DNA of 64,000 bases, taken from Saposhnikovia divaricata (Eukaryota > Streptophyta > Magnoliopsida > Apiales > Apiaceae). Position numbers and translations under genes: made by a program. The notes under the pieces are model-generated. The model was given only the letters and a program-made list of their open reading frames with translations, had not been told where the DNA came from and did not search any database. Positions 11,901 to 20,807 of the stretch are shown here, piece after piece. Location of the stretch: assembly GCA_036435485.1 (NCBI GenBank), contig CM071598.1:108973148-109037147 (forward strand), written 5' to 3'. The stretch's first letter is position 1; each line of letters begins with the position of its first letter.

Positions 11901-12444
11901 AATCAAAATTAGTACCATAGAGCAGAGAATACCCGATTTGAAGACTGTCTATTGGAATGGCATCCCAGTTTGTGACTTTCTTCTGGAACGTCCTCGTTAT
12001 GCAATCAAAGAAGAAATTCCATTCTTTTCTGAGATTTGGCCTTTTTATACTGCCGAGCTTGTCAAGAGATTCCATGTAACCTATCTCTTGTAGCATCTCT
12101 CTCAGATAAGTTTCATTAACGAGAGTATAAGAAGTATGTGTATCAAACCCCATTGTATCTCGTACAGTCTGTGGAGTAATCACATGATCTTGGTCTTCGT
12201 AAGTGAAGATAATGGTAGGAGTTCCACTTTCTCCTCCATCCACATAAACTGAATTCTGCCAGAATGAAGCAATTTGAGACGCAGAAAGAGTAGCAGGTCC
12301 AGTCAGAGCTTGTCCAATCTCTGAATCCCTCAAAAAGTCCTGCATGAGATGAAACGATTCTGGAACGCGTTGATGATAGAGTGGAGCTTCATAGTTATTA
12401 GGAACAAACCGTAAGCCAAGAGCAGTGAATGCTTTAGATGCCAT
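8941..12444 (-). CDS. Element C ORF3: intact 1167-aa protein of unknown function in the env-like position
   Basis: Start chosen at the ATG at 12444; the open frame continues upstream to 12567 but has no ATG there. Visible parts in order: an N-terminal folded region (about residues 1-240) with the motif KEWNFFFD and GYSLLYGTNFDFG; a long Gln/Pro/Glu-rich and acidic low-complexity region (about 290-640) with short basic patches such as KRRK; a predicted coiled coil (about 700-790); the motif DVKKGE, encoded by a polypurine sequence; and a C-terminal region with YVLYLLKVNS and LRAAIYQ that is also found in ORF3 of B. The N-terminal block is shared by A, B and C and resembles what is annotated in plants as a putative plant transposon protein domain; I cannot confirm that without a search. 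From this start I see no signal peptide or membrane segment, which argues against an envelope role. The frame is intact despite a broken pol. Confidence 0.85.
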   Translation of the reverse strand: MASKAFTALGLRFVPNNYEAPLYHQRVPESFHLMQDFLRDSEIGQALTGPATLSASQIASFWQNSVYVDGGESGTPTIIFTYEDQDHVITPQTVRDTMGFDTHTSYTLVNETYLREMLQEIGYMESLDKLGSIKRPNLRKEWNFFFDCITRTFQKKVTNWDAIPIDSLQIGYSLLYGTNFDFGRHVLMSLGDKLSESTTVYYARFCQMLFNACVPGLEIDDTDEIDPFRVNKRIFSDMTNKDVGKENLPVFVMPLALRNILNQPQEPQQDQQEPQHDAPQHDEPEQEPQQPEPHPEPQPEPNTESPAKQPSPTSNTNSDSSQSPPASQSRMQRVKKAVTKRRASLKQAEETQSKSKRKSPEAVYTRKGKRMKARANISKSLSVVEQTPPTSEEDSDNVPLAKRRKVIFSDSVDEDIEAPEVVSQQTPPVEVEKDAIPAEDVIPAEDVMPAEDKMLAEEDARDGVSPINDVPDSFMPFSDPISDIGVADQPTAVPSEAVASHTEIISDAHHTVEEGEEIDHATKVTSHSMPVAKPEQHEENPEKPTEDIAKPMAEEEPVKATSVEAEGDSSANSDTSLSAPVQTDDKHTPFTQPCTSHEVERAQFAKSAAEWYKEDCIFPPGRAAKFVKQSADTISNPEILSCLKATIVQVKTLDRRFDDTNLAITSLRNEVVAREMKMETHSKLVTTKFSKAQDNIFARLSKVEENQSDLSAKIDSIATSLELITSILMPDDVKKGERVVRRDSAGDGGASNKGKKKAEEVQTLRTSKSSKSQSVGRNTDTQGTSRTKSLLLSSNPQTDEELAAKLLIEENEEGVTIEDIEAEEKSLQEEHLKALKSDKVQRGKAPRPVVKGVVIKERTDVSQSSRFSKEAIATEAKLKLKGIEGESSQKKVTTSVASQAMITPLHSSQLKSVFGKGTISDPNVLSGVSMNVSDVKALSGRIGNNKAGLGSHRDIRQYTGPRDPSSLAVPGRGVPQESLDRLESVQLVHQKSLDKDFLLYFMADGTVFKVGEDDIGLKCWEELEYVLYLLKVNSRRTQSVANVLRQKMTQNLAIRGQKYNSRYIPKYKDYQGNLIEMKKGTAKLKTDLGITVLDFNTQAEKVRFIRLGNEMRRNKIYDLRAAIYQTDESDPQLREIKEAMKIELENAERRLLIDYLRTMPDLEMIRD

Positions 12445-12873
12445 TGAGTTAAGAATTTCCAAGAATTTCTTAAAGATATGTATGTAGAAAAGGTGTTTGC
12501 GTGAGTGCCCAAGAGAAAAATAAGAAAACTGTGAGAGTAATAATAAAGCAAACTCGTTTGGACACAAAAGTGATTAAATTAATGAAAAACTCAATCTCTT
12601 ATGTAACAAACACTCAATCAGTTCCTTGATTAATGTGTAGTGGGACACGATAATAGGTAAGTGGGACACATTAAGGGCGAGTGGGTCATGTGCGCCTATT
12701 TTTAAAAAGAGTATATTAAAATTAAAACATTAAAATATTTGATTTTAACAAAAATCAAATAATACTCTTTTAAAAATATCTGGACCCAAGTAAAATCAGA
12801 ATTTGAATCGTTTACCTGTTGCCTTTAATAACCAGAATACGAAGCGATTAAGGACTTCGTTCTTACCCATCTC
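12445..12873. promoter_or_regulatory. Divergent intergenic region between ORF3 and the antisense gene of C
   Basis: ORF3 starts leftward at 12444 and the antisense gene has a TATA-like box at 12874 reading rightward, so this ~430 bp can serve both. It contains GTGGGACAC at 12640-12648 and 12661-12669 and a related GTGGGTC at 12681-12687, spaced 20-21 bp (two helical turns). No transcript evidence is available; a regulatory role is inference from layout. Confidence 0.45.
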
Positions 12874-12880
12874 TATTTAA
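12874..12880 (+). promoter_or_regulatory. TATA-like box of the antisense gene in C
   Basis: TATTTAA inside CCCATCTCTATTTAA, 99 bp before the ATG. The same context (CCCATCTCTATTTAA, then CTAGAGACTTG) precedes the antisense gene of B on the minus strand, at 24305-24311. Confidence 0.6.
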
Positions 12881-12978
12881 GGCCTAGAGACTTGCTCAGA
12901 TTATTTCATTAAACCTTTAACCTTTCAGTCTCCCCTGTAAAATCACAAACCCTTCAAACCAAATAGTCTTGAAAAACA

Positions 12979-13236
12979 ATGGCTAACCTTACCATCAAAG
13001 AAAAGAACCTTCATCTTGTCGAAAATAGAGACATCTTCAGCTATACGCGTGAAGAGTTTGAAGCATTTGAGTGGGAAAGGCAGCTTGAGACGCTGTGGCT
13101 GCAAATGGATGCTGGTCTGGAAGAGCTCGAGAGAGAGAAACCTGCAAGGGTGATCGACATCGATGCTGCCCTCCAAGCAACATTGGCATGGCTCTCCTCG
13201 AAGGCATCCTCATCCACCACCACCAACCATTGTTAA
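12979..13236 (+). CDS. Antisense accessory gene of element C, 85 aa, unknown function
   Basis: Runs opposite to the retroelement, between pol and ORF3. It encodes 85 residues, mostly charged and helical in appearance, with EEFEAFEWERQLETLWLQMD, then EREKPARVIDID and LQATLAWLSSKASS. There is no signal peptide, membrane segment or known motif. The counterpart in B (23962-24219) is the same length with 15 substitutions (82% identity), most conservative (D/E, K/R, I/L). The TATA-like box, leader and 3' end with poly(A) signal are conserved too, so this looks like a complete transcription unit. A second frame overlapping and following the stop (with VNEYVSKNNL) is also similar between the copies, so a longer or spliced product is possible. 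Confidence 0.7.
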   Translation: MANLTIKEKNLHLVENRDIFSYTREEFEAFEWERQLETLWLQMDAGLEELEREKPARVIDIDAALQATLAWLSSKASSSTTTNHC

Positions 13237-13424
13237 TGAATATGTCAGCAAAAATAACCTTATCCCTTCAACTTCCACCCAAACAAAGTGGCAAAGATGG
13301 GATCTGGGAATTTTTGCTAACAATGGAGTGGTGTGGACGGACCTTTTACTTTCCTGTTGAATAGATTAGCAGATAGAGAGAACAAAAAGATGTAATATTT
13401 GCTTGTAATCTCTTTCTTATTATC

Positions 13425-13430
13425 AATGAA
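13425..13430 (+). terminator. Poly(A) signal of the antisense gene in C
   Basis: AATGAA in CTTATTATCAATGAA. The same string lies downstream of the antisense gene in B on the minus strand (23769-23774), and an AATGAA is similarly placed in A (32375-32380). Confidence 0.5.
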
Positions 13431-14662
13431 AATTTTGTTTTTCTAATCATATTCATTGTGTTCTGCAACTGTTATTTGTGTTATATGAACTGTTCTTCAA
13501 GAAAATGCATCAAGAAGAGAATATGAAAACTAATTAAAGTAATCATATAAAGAACACATTCATCAACTATCCACTGATTAACAGTTGTCAAAAACCATAC
13601 TTACTCCAAGACTTTCAAATTGTCCAAGTGAAAATTTACCTTAGAGTACAAATCACGAATCAACAGCGTTTGTCAATTCTCCAACTTTATCACCGAAACC
13701 CTTTCATAAATTGCACAGTTGTGAGTATTTGTGTGTGTGAAGCAGAGTTTACTAAGTCAATTTTTAGAGCATCTAATTTTTCATAAAATCCATAAAGTAA
13801 ATCAATAAACACTGGATGCACAAACTGTCATAGTAAACACTGACTGTATGATGAAAGCTAAACTCTGAAGTAATCGAACTTTATACAGTAATTTTTATTT
13901 TATACCCCCTTTATATACACATTTTTTTTTCTTTTTTTTTCATTCTTTTTTTATTTTCATTTTTTTTATTTTTTTTATTTATTTTTCATTCCAGTAATCA
14001 GAGGTTGGAACCAGTCACCAAAAATTCAAAAATTTTAGCCCTTATCATTTTGATAAGTTCCTGGGTCATCCTAGTATTTAACTAGTCACCAAAAATCAGA
14101 GAATTTTAGCACATATTATATACCAATAGGTTCCTGGGTCATCCTAGTATCCAACATAATCTCAAAGGAGTATAATAACCTATATACATTTTCTTTGGGG
14201 TATTGCAGTAAACATTTTATTTTATCAGAGTATAACTAACAGAGTTTAGAGTTCATCAACATCAGTAGTTCTTCATGAAAGGTAATGCACACAGTATTTA
14301 TAGACTCAGAGTTTAGGACAAAATAAACTAAGAGATGCTATAAATATGAGCCAGTATCATGCTGTTTAACTTTCTGCACAATCTAAGATTAGATCTCAAT
14401 AACTCAGAAAGATTCATGATTAATTGCTGAGAATCATGCTTCATACATATTTCTTCATTGGTGTTTTCATTCAGACAAAAATCAACTCAAAGTTCACAGA
14501 GTTTATCAAACTTATTAACAGTGTATGACATACAGACATGCTGACAGAGTTTAGCAGAGTATGCATAACAGAGTTTAATCAACAGAGCTCACTCAACATT
14601 TAACCAATCAGGAAATATGATTAATACATCACATAAGTAAAGTTTGAATCTAACCAACATTT
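13431..14662. other. Non-coding spacer of element C
   Basis: No gene is seen. A T-rich tract (about 13905-13992) and a two-copy ~75-bp repeat (14013-14155) occur. CAGAGTTT-type motifs are frequent between 14220 and 14600. Confidence 0.6.
14013..14155. repeat. Two-copy imperfect tandem repeat in the spacer of C
   Basis: Two units of about 75 bp, each with AGTCACCAAAAAT near the start and GTTCCTGGGTCATCCTAGTA at the end. Confidence 0.75.
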
Positions 14663-17600
14663 CTAGTCAGAACCAGAGATCATTCCTAGTTCATTAACCA
14701 GCCTTGTAAATGTAGCTTCACTCAATGGTTTAGTGAAGATATCTGCAAGCTGTTGTTCTGTAGAGACAAAATGTAGTTCAATATTTCCTTCTTCCACATG
14801 TTCTCTGATGAAGTGGTACCTTATGTTGATGTGCTTGGTCATTGAATGCTGTACTGGATTACCTGTCATAGCAATAGCACTTTGGTTATCACAGTAAATA
14901 GGTATATTACTGTACCTCAATCCATAATCCAGCAATTGATTCTTCATCCATAAGATCTGTGCACAACAGCTACCAGCTGCAATATACTCTGCTTCTGCTG
15001 TAGATGTGGAGATTGATTTCTGTTTCTTGCTGTACCAGGAAACAAGTCTGTCACCAAGAAATTGACAACTTCCACTAGTGCTCTTTCTGTCTACCTTACA
15101 GCCTGCAAAGTCTGCATCAGAATACCCAAGTAGCTTAAAATCTGATTCCCTGGGGTACCACAGACCTAATGATATGGTGCCCTTGAGATACTTGAAATTC
15201 TTTTCACAGCTGTCAGATGTGGCTCTCTAGGATCTGCCTGAAACCTTGCACAAAGACAGGTTGCATACATGATGTCAGGCCTACTAGCTGTCAAGTATAG
15301 AAGAGATCCTATCATGCCCCTGTAGTTTGTCATATCCACTGAAACTCCTGTGTCTTTGTCCAGTTTAGTTGCTGTTGCCATGGGAGTTGATGCAGATGAA
15401 CAGTCAAGCATACCAAATTTCTTGAGAAGATTTCTGGTGTATTTTTCTTGATTAATGAAAATTCCATCTTCTGTTTGTTTCACCTATAGGCCTAGAAAGT
15501 AACTAAGCTCTCCCATCATGCTCATTTGATATCTGGACTGCATGAGCTTGGCAAACTTCTTACAGAGTTTATCATTAATAGACCCAAAGATGATGTCATC
15601 AACAAAAATTTAAACTAAAAGGAGGTCACTTCCTTAATTGAAATAAAACAGAGTTTTGTCAATTGTTCCTCTGTTGAATCCACTTTCTAGAAGAAACTGA
15701 GCAAGTGTCTCATACCATGCTCTTGGTGCCTGCTTAAGTCCATATAGTGCCTTATCTAGCCTGTAGACATAATCTGGATATTTGGGGTTCACAAATCCTG
15801 GTGGTTGTTCAACAAACACTTCTTCTTCAAGCTTTCCATTCAGAAAAGCACTTTTCACATCCATCTGGAACACTTTGAATTTCTTGTGAGAGGCATATGC
15901 TAGAAAAATTCTGATTGCCTCCAATCTTGCTACTGGAGCAAATGTTTCATCATAATCTATTCCTTCCTGCTGTGAATAACCTTTTGCTACCAGTCTAGCC
16001 TTGTTCCTCGTGATAACACCTTCACTGTCAGTCTTGTTTCTGAAAACCCATTTAGTACCAACAATAGATCTGTTCTTTGGCCTTGGTACAAGGGTCCAAA
16101 CTTCATTTCTTTCAAATTCATTTAACTCTTCCTGCATTGCTGTTATCCAGTCTGCATCTTGAAGAGCTTCTTCCACTTTCTTTGGTTCATTTTTAGACAA
16201 GAATGCATGAAATAGACATTCACTTGCAGTAGCACTTCTTGTCTTTACTTTTGCATCTGGATCACCAATTATCAAATCAGGTGTATGTGATTTAGTCCAT
16301 TTCCTAGCAGAAGGCAAATGACTTCTATCAGCATGTGATCCTCCCCCTTGATCCATGCTCTCCTGATTCTGTTGTGATCTATCTTCGTTTTCTGAGACTC
16401 CCCCTGAACTTGACTGTCCAGAGTCAGAATTTGAATTTTCAGAGTTTGAAGCATCAGAGTTTGATCCAGATTTTTCAGTTGACTCAGTATCAGTGTTTGA
16501 GTCTTCATCTTGATCATGCTCCCCCTCAACTGGTTCTCCTCTTTGTTGTGACTGAGAAGTTTCTCCAGAATTTACCAGTAGAGGTTCAGAGTTTGTTTCA
16601 ACAGAGTCTGTCAGAATTGTTTCATCAGAGTTTCCTTCATCAGAGTTTAAAACTTCATTTTCAAAGTTCAGTTGATCATATTCGTCTTTGTCTTCAAGTC
16701 CAGTTATCTTCTTATCATCAAAAGAAACATGTATAGATTCCATGATCACTTTAGTTCTCAGATTGTAAACTCTGAATGCCTTTGTTGACAGTGGATAGCC
16801 AACAAAAATTCCTTCATCTGCCTTTAACTCAAACTTGGTCAACTGTTCTGGATGAGTCTTCAAAACGAAACATTTGCACCCGAAAATATGAAAGTATTTC
16901 AGGTTAGGCTTCTTTTTCTTCACCATCTCATATGGTGTCTTTCCATGCTTATTGATCAGTGTTGCATTTTGAGTAAAACAAGCAGTTTGAACAGCTTCTG
17001 CCCAGAAATAAGTTGGCAATTTTGCTTCATCAAGCATAGTTCTGGCAGCTTCAATTAAGGTTCTATTTTTCCTTTCAACTACACCATTTTGTTGTGGTGT
17101 ACCAGGTGCTGAAAATTCTTGTTTCACTCCATTGTCCTTGCAGAATTCTTCCATTGTTGCATTTCTGAACTCAGTTCCATTATCACTTCTGATGATTCTG
17201 ACATTGTTGCTTGATCCTTTGTCCAGAAGCTTCACATGCTCCATCAGAGTTGATGTAGTTTCATCCTTCTTTGCTAGAAAATACACCCAAGTGAATCTAG
17301 TGTATTCATCAACAATGACTAAAGCATATTTCTTCCTTGCAATAGACATAACATTTACTGGACCAAATAGATCAACATGCAGAAGATGATGGGGATCAGT
17401 GATAGAAAATTCTGTTTTGCTCTTGAAAGATGACTTCCTTTGTTTAGCCTTCTGACATGAGTCACATAGGCCATCAACATTTAACAGGGTCTTTGGGAGT
17501 CCTCTTACAAGATTCTTTCTGATCAGTTCATTGATGTTGTTCAAGTTCAAATGTGAGAGTTTCTTGTGCCACTTCCAACTCTCTTCACTAGACATTCTTG

Positions 17601-17991
17601 TAGACAGGCAAACAGCTTTTCCAACAGAGTCTATCAAAAGCTTGATTTCATAAATGTTGTTTTGCCTGTGACCAACTAGAACAACCTTTCCTGTAGATTT
17701 GCTGATAACTTCACAATATTCAGGTTGGAAATCTACATGATATCCCTTGTCACAGATTTGACTCACAGATAGCAAGTCATGCTTGAGTCCTGGGACATGA
17801 GCTACATTGTTGATGATGACATTTCCAAGATTTATATTGCCATATCCCAATGTTCTTCCTATATTGCCATCACCATAGGAAACTTTTGGGCCAGCCTTCT
17901 CCTCATATTCTGATAGCAGGGCTTTATTTCCAGTCATGTGTCCTGAACATCCACTGTCCACGACTAGGGTTGCCTCCCTGTTACCCTGCAA
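14663..17991 (-). pseudogene. Element C pol: protease, integrase, reverse transcriptase, RNase H; broken
   Basis: The long open part (15634-17991) carries the protease site (VVDSGCSGHMTG), the HHCC domain (WHKKLSHLN ... CDSCQKAKQRK), the integrase triad (HVDLFGP, RSDNGTEF, GVVERKNRT), a Ser-rich hinge with GGGGGAG motifs, and the start of reverse transcriptase (KSAFLNG, YGLKQAPRAWYETL). Stops then occur at 15634, 15610 and 15484, flanking the catalytic FVDDI box, and the frame shifts near 15195. RNase H ends in ADIFTKPL with a stop at 14663. Two of the stops are CAA-to-TAA or CAG-to-TAG changes, single-base decay. The frame opens with no ATG after TGATTGCAGG, 11 bp past the gag stop. Confidence 0.93.
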
Positions 17992-18001
17992 TCACAAACA
18001 A

Positions 18002-20233
18002 TTACTGAGGATTAGTTTTAAGGATCCAGACTTGCTTGGATCCTTTGGCATTCTTAACTTTGTTAGCTTTTGCAGCGGAATTAACATTATCAGAGTTTGA
18101 GCTAACAGTATCAGTGTTTACACTTGCAGTATCAACTTTAACCCATTTCAGATTGGGTTTCAGTTCATAGTAATTATGATAGATAGCATGATATTTTATG
18201 CAAGTATAGATGGAATGCCAAGTGCTTCCACAGTGTGTGCATAGAGTCTGTGGCTTAGTTCTAGCAAAATCCTTCTTTACCTCAGACTTTGTAGGTAAAG
18301 AATTTATATTTTTATTTTTCTTGCAAAAATTTGCAAGATGCTTAGTACTACCACAGTTATGACATGTCTTTCTTGGAGCATAACTAGCAAGCATTGGTTT
18401 ATTTCCTGAAGTAATGCCTACTTTTCCATTTCTGTTCTTGTTTGACACTTTCTTTTTCTCAACAGATTTTAACTCCTTAAGTTTATGTTTGAGTTGTTTA
18501 TCTGTCATTGAACCAATATTAACCTGTTTAACACTAGTTTTTACTGGTTTTCTTTGGACAGCTTCTTTTTCATTCTCAGACAAAAATTTACTGGTTCCAT
18601 GAACAAATTTAGTTCTGACTTTAACTTGATTTTGAAATCTAAGTTCATCTCCCTCATTATAACCTAGACCAACAGTGTCTGTTTGAAAAATCTGTTGAGT
18701 GTCCTTTCCAGAATTAGTCCAAGTCCTAATTTTATTATTTGCTTCCTTCAACTCTGACTCTAGTTGTTTATACTTCTGAAGCAAAATCTGTTCTTTGCAA
18801 ACAGCATCATCTCTCTCTTTCTGAACTTGTTGCATGTTTTCAAGTTTCTCTTCAACAAGTTTATTTCTCTCTTTAAGTTCAGAATTTTCAGCTTTTATCC
18901 TCTCATTTTCTAAAGTCTGATCCCTATAACTTATATGCAATGACTTAAGAAAAATTCTTAATTGAGCAATGTCATCAATATTATAAGCATGGGTAGTTGG
19001 AGGTACCTGATTTTCAGAGGATTCTGATTCAGTAGTAGCCATGAGAGCATAGTTCACTTCTTCATCAGAATCTGAAGTATCTGCCCAATCTCTGCCTTTA
19101 GTGTAGAGTACCTTTCCAGTTTTACCCTTCTTGCACTCAAGAGCATAGTAACCCATCTCCTTACACTTGTAGCATTGAATTTCAGACTTATCCTTCTTCC
19201 CTTTAGAATCTCTCTTATCAGACTTCCTGTAGCTTTTCCTGTCTTCATTTGAATCCCTAGAAAACCTTTTTCCTTTCTTGAAATTCTTGAAGCCCATTTT
19301 CTTGAAAGTCTTCACCATCAGCACAGCCATTTTTCTCATTTCTTCTTCATCATCCTCAGAGTCAGATGATTCAGAAGAGTTTGAATCATAATCAGAGTTT
19401 GGTGAATCACTTTCTGAATGTATGACCAAAGCTTTTCCCTTCATTTTCCTTCTTGTTGCCTCTTTCTTCTGAGGCTTCTCTTCAACATTAAGAGCAACAG
19501 ACTTTCCTTTTCTGCTTGATCTCCTGTTTCTCTGCTCCATTTCCAATTCATAAGTTTTGAGCAGTCCATAAATTTCATCAATCTCTGTTTCAGCAAGATC
19601 ATAGTTGTCTCTAATAGTGGTTGTTTTCACATCCCACTTTTCAGGTAGAGAAAGAAGAAACTTGAGATTCGAGTCTTCTAGATCATACTCTTTGTTGACC
19701 AATGACAGATCATTAATCAGTTTACAGAATCTATCAAATGTTTCTGTCATGGTCTCTTCAGGTTTAGCCTCAAAATGCTCATACTCTTGTGTGAGTATGT
19801 TTCTCCTATTCTTCTTAATAGCTGCAGTTCCTTGACACCTGACTTCAAGTGCATCCCATATCTCTTTTGCAGTGGTGCAGTTAATGACTTTGTTAGACAT
19901 AACATTGTCTAAGGCACTATGCAGTAAATGCCTAACTTTTGCATCCTTAGCAATTGATGATAGATCTTCAGGAGTCATGTCCTTCTTTTCCTTTGGAACC
20001 ATTTTTGCTGCTTCACCAGCAATTGCAACAGATAGCTTTGTAGGATTGTGAGGGCCTTCATAAATCCTGTCAAGATATTCTGGATCTGTAGCCTCCAGAA
20101 ACATAGTCATCTTGACCTTCCACATAGCATACTCTAATGGCCTCAGAATAGGAACCCTGATTGGTTCATAACGACTCACAGTAGTAGGAGCCTTTTCAGA
20201 AACAGTAGGTGTTGGTGGAGGAATTTCTGACAT
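18002..20233 (-). CDS. Element C gag, intact 743-aa structural protein
   Basis: Starts at an ATG 48 bp from the primer-binding site. The N-terminal half is the copia-type gag domain (UBN2-like; core near residues 115-200, with VMSNKVINCTTAKEIWDALE). An acidic Ser/Asp tract follows, then knuckle 1 near residue 352 in the form CX2CX4YX4C, where Tyr replaces the zinc-binding His. A coiled coil spans about 450-530. Knuckles 2 and 3 (about 622 and 664) are canonical CX2CX4HX4C. It ends with QVWILKTNPQ. Gag coats the RNA and builds the virus-like particle in the cytoplasm. Two knuckles far downstream of the first, after a coiled coil, are shared with A and B. Confidence 0.93.
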   Translation of the reverse strand: MSEIPPPTPTVSEKAPTTVSRYEPIRVPILRPLEYAMWKVKMTMFLEATDPEYLDRIYEGPHNPTKLSVAIAGEAAKMVPKEKKDMTPEDLSSIAKDAKVRHLLHSALDNVMSNKVINCTTAKEIWDALEVRCQGTAAIKKNRRNILTQEYEHFEAKPEETMTETFDRFCKLINDLSLVNKEYDLEDSNLKFLLSLPEKWDVKTTTIRDNYDLAETEIDEIYGLLKTYELEMEQRNRRSSRKGKSVALNVEEKPQKKEATRRKMKGKALVIHSESDSPNSDYDSNSSESSDSEDDEEEMRKMAVLMVKTFKKMGFKNFKKGKRFSRDSNEDRKSYRKSDKRDSKGKKDKSEIQCYKCKEMGYYALECKKGKTGKVLYTKGRDWADTSDSDEEVNYALMATTESESSENQVPPTTHAYNIDDIAQLRIFLKSLHISYRDQTLENERIKAENSELKERNKLVEEKLENMQQVQKERDDAVCKEQILLQKYKQLESELKEANNKIRTWTNSGKDTQQIFQTDTVGLGYNEGDELRFQNQVKVRTKFVHGTSKFLSENEKEAVQRKPVKTSVKQVNIGSMTDKQLKHKLKELKSVEKKKVSNKNRNGKVGITSGNKPMLASYAPRKTCHNCGSTKHLANFCKKNKNINSLPTKSEVKKDFARTKPQTLCTHCGSTWHSIYTCIKYHAIYHNYYELKPNLKWVKVDTASVNTDTVSSNSDNVNSAAKANKVKNAKGSKQVWILKTNPQ

Positions 20234-20280
20234 GATTATTGTTGTGTTTGGATCTTAACCTGTAATAAAGTAACAGATTG

Positions 20281-20292
20281 GCTCTGATACCA
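20281..20292 (-). other. Element C primer-binding site
   Basis: Plus strand GCTCTGATACCA, i.e. TGGTATCAGAGC on the element strand, two bases from the LTR. It is complementary to initiator Met-tRNA. Confidence 0.93.
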
Positions 20293-20294
20293 CT

Positions 20295-20802
20295 TGTTAG
20301 GCCGAATACACAATTAATAATCAACTTTGTATGAGAGATTAACAAGTAAAAGCGTTTATGCACTTAAAAACTTCTTGTATTTCGAACCCTCTTCGTGATG
20401 TAAAATATCAAAAAGAGCCGCTAGGTTACAATAATGATAATTCGTTATCGATACCCTTCTAGGGTTAACCTATCTGTATTTATATAACATACAGCTACGA
20501 TACAATCTCTAATTGATATTCCTAATAATCAGCTATACAATGATATCAATTACAGATTGTCACACGTCTCCTATGTCAACTCGATCTCTTTGATAGCTAT
20601 CCAATCTTCAAAGATATCGCTTCCATAATTAATCTTTAATCACTGTTGAACAGTAGACGCGCTTCCTCCAGACAGAATTTAACAAACTCTGTCGAGCTTC
20701 CAACTGTCAGAGTTTACACAAACTCTGACTGCTTCCAGCTAAACTCTGATAACTCCCTGTAACACTTAAACACTGATTAAAACACATCAATTATATTTAA
20801 CA
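20295..20802 (-). repeat. Element C 5' LTR
   Basis: 508 bp, about five differences from the 3' LTR at 8288-8795. The palindrome noted in the other copy is at 20706-20729. Confidence 0.96.
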
Positions 20803-20807
20803 AAAAG
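20803..20807 (+). repeat. Right target-site duplication of element C (AAAAG)
   Basis: Exact copy of 8283-8287. Confidence 0.95.

Larger units (their letters stand above)
8288..20802 (-). mobile_element. Element C: full-length Sirevirus-type Ty1/copia retrotransposon nested in B
   Basis: The element is 12.5 kb and transcribed leftward. Both LTRs are 508 bp with about five differences (~1%), making it the youngest of the nest. From its 5' end (right): LTR, primer-binding site, gag (intact, 743 aa), pol (three stops and one frameshift), an antisense 85-codon gene, ORF3 (intact, 1167 aa from ATG), polypurine tract, LTR. The short motif CAGAGTTT or its complement recurs throughout, including coding parts. 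Confidence 0.97.

Noticed and set aside
12445..12567. Extra N-terminal 41 codons of ORF3 in C
   Set aside because: The extension has no ATG (it opens at TTG), and the ATG at 12444 aligns with the starts of A and B.
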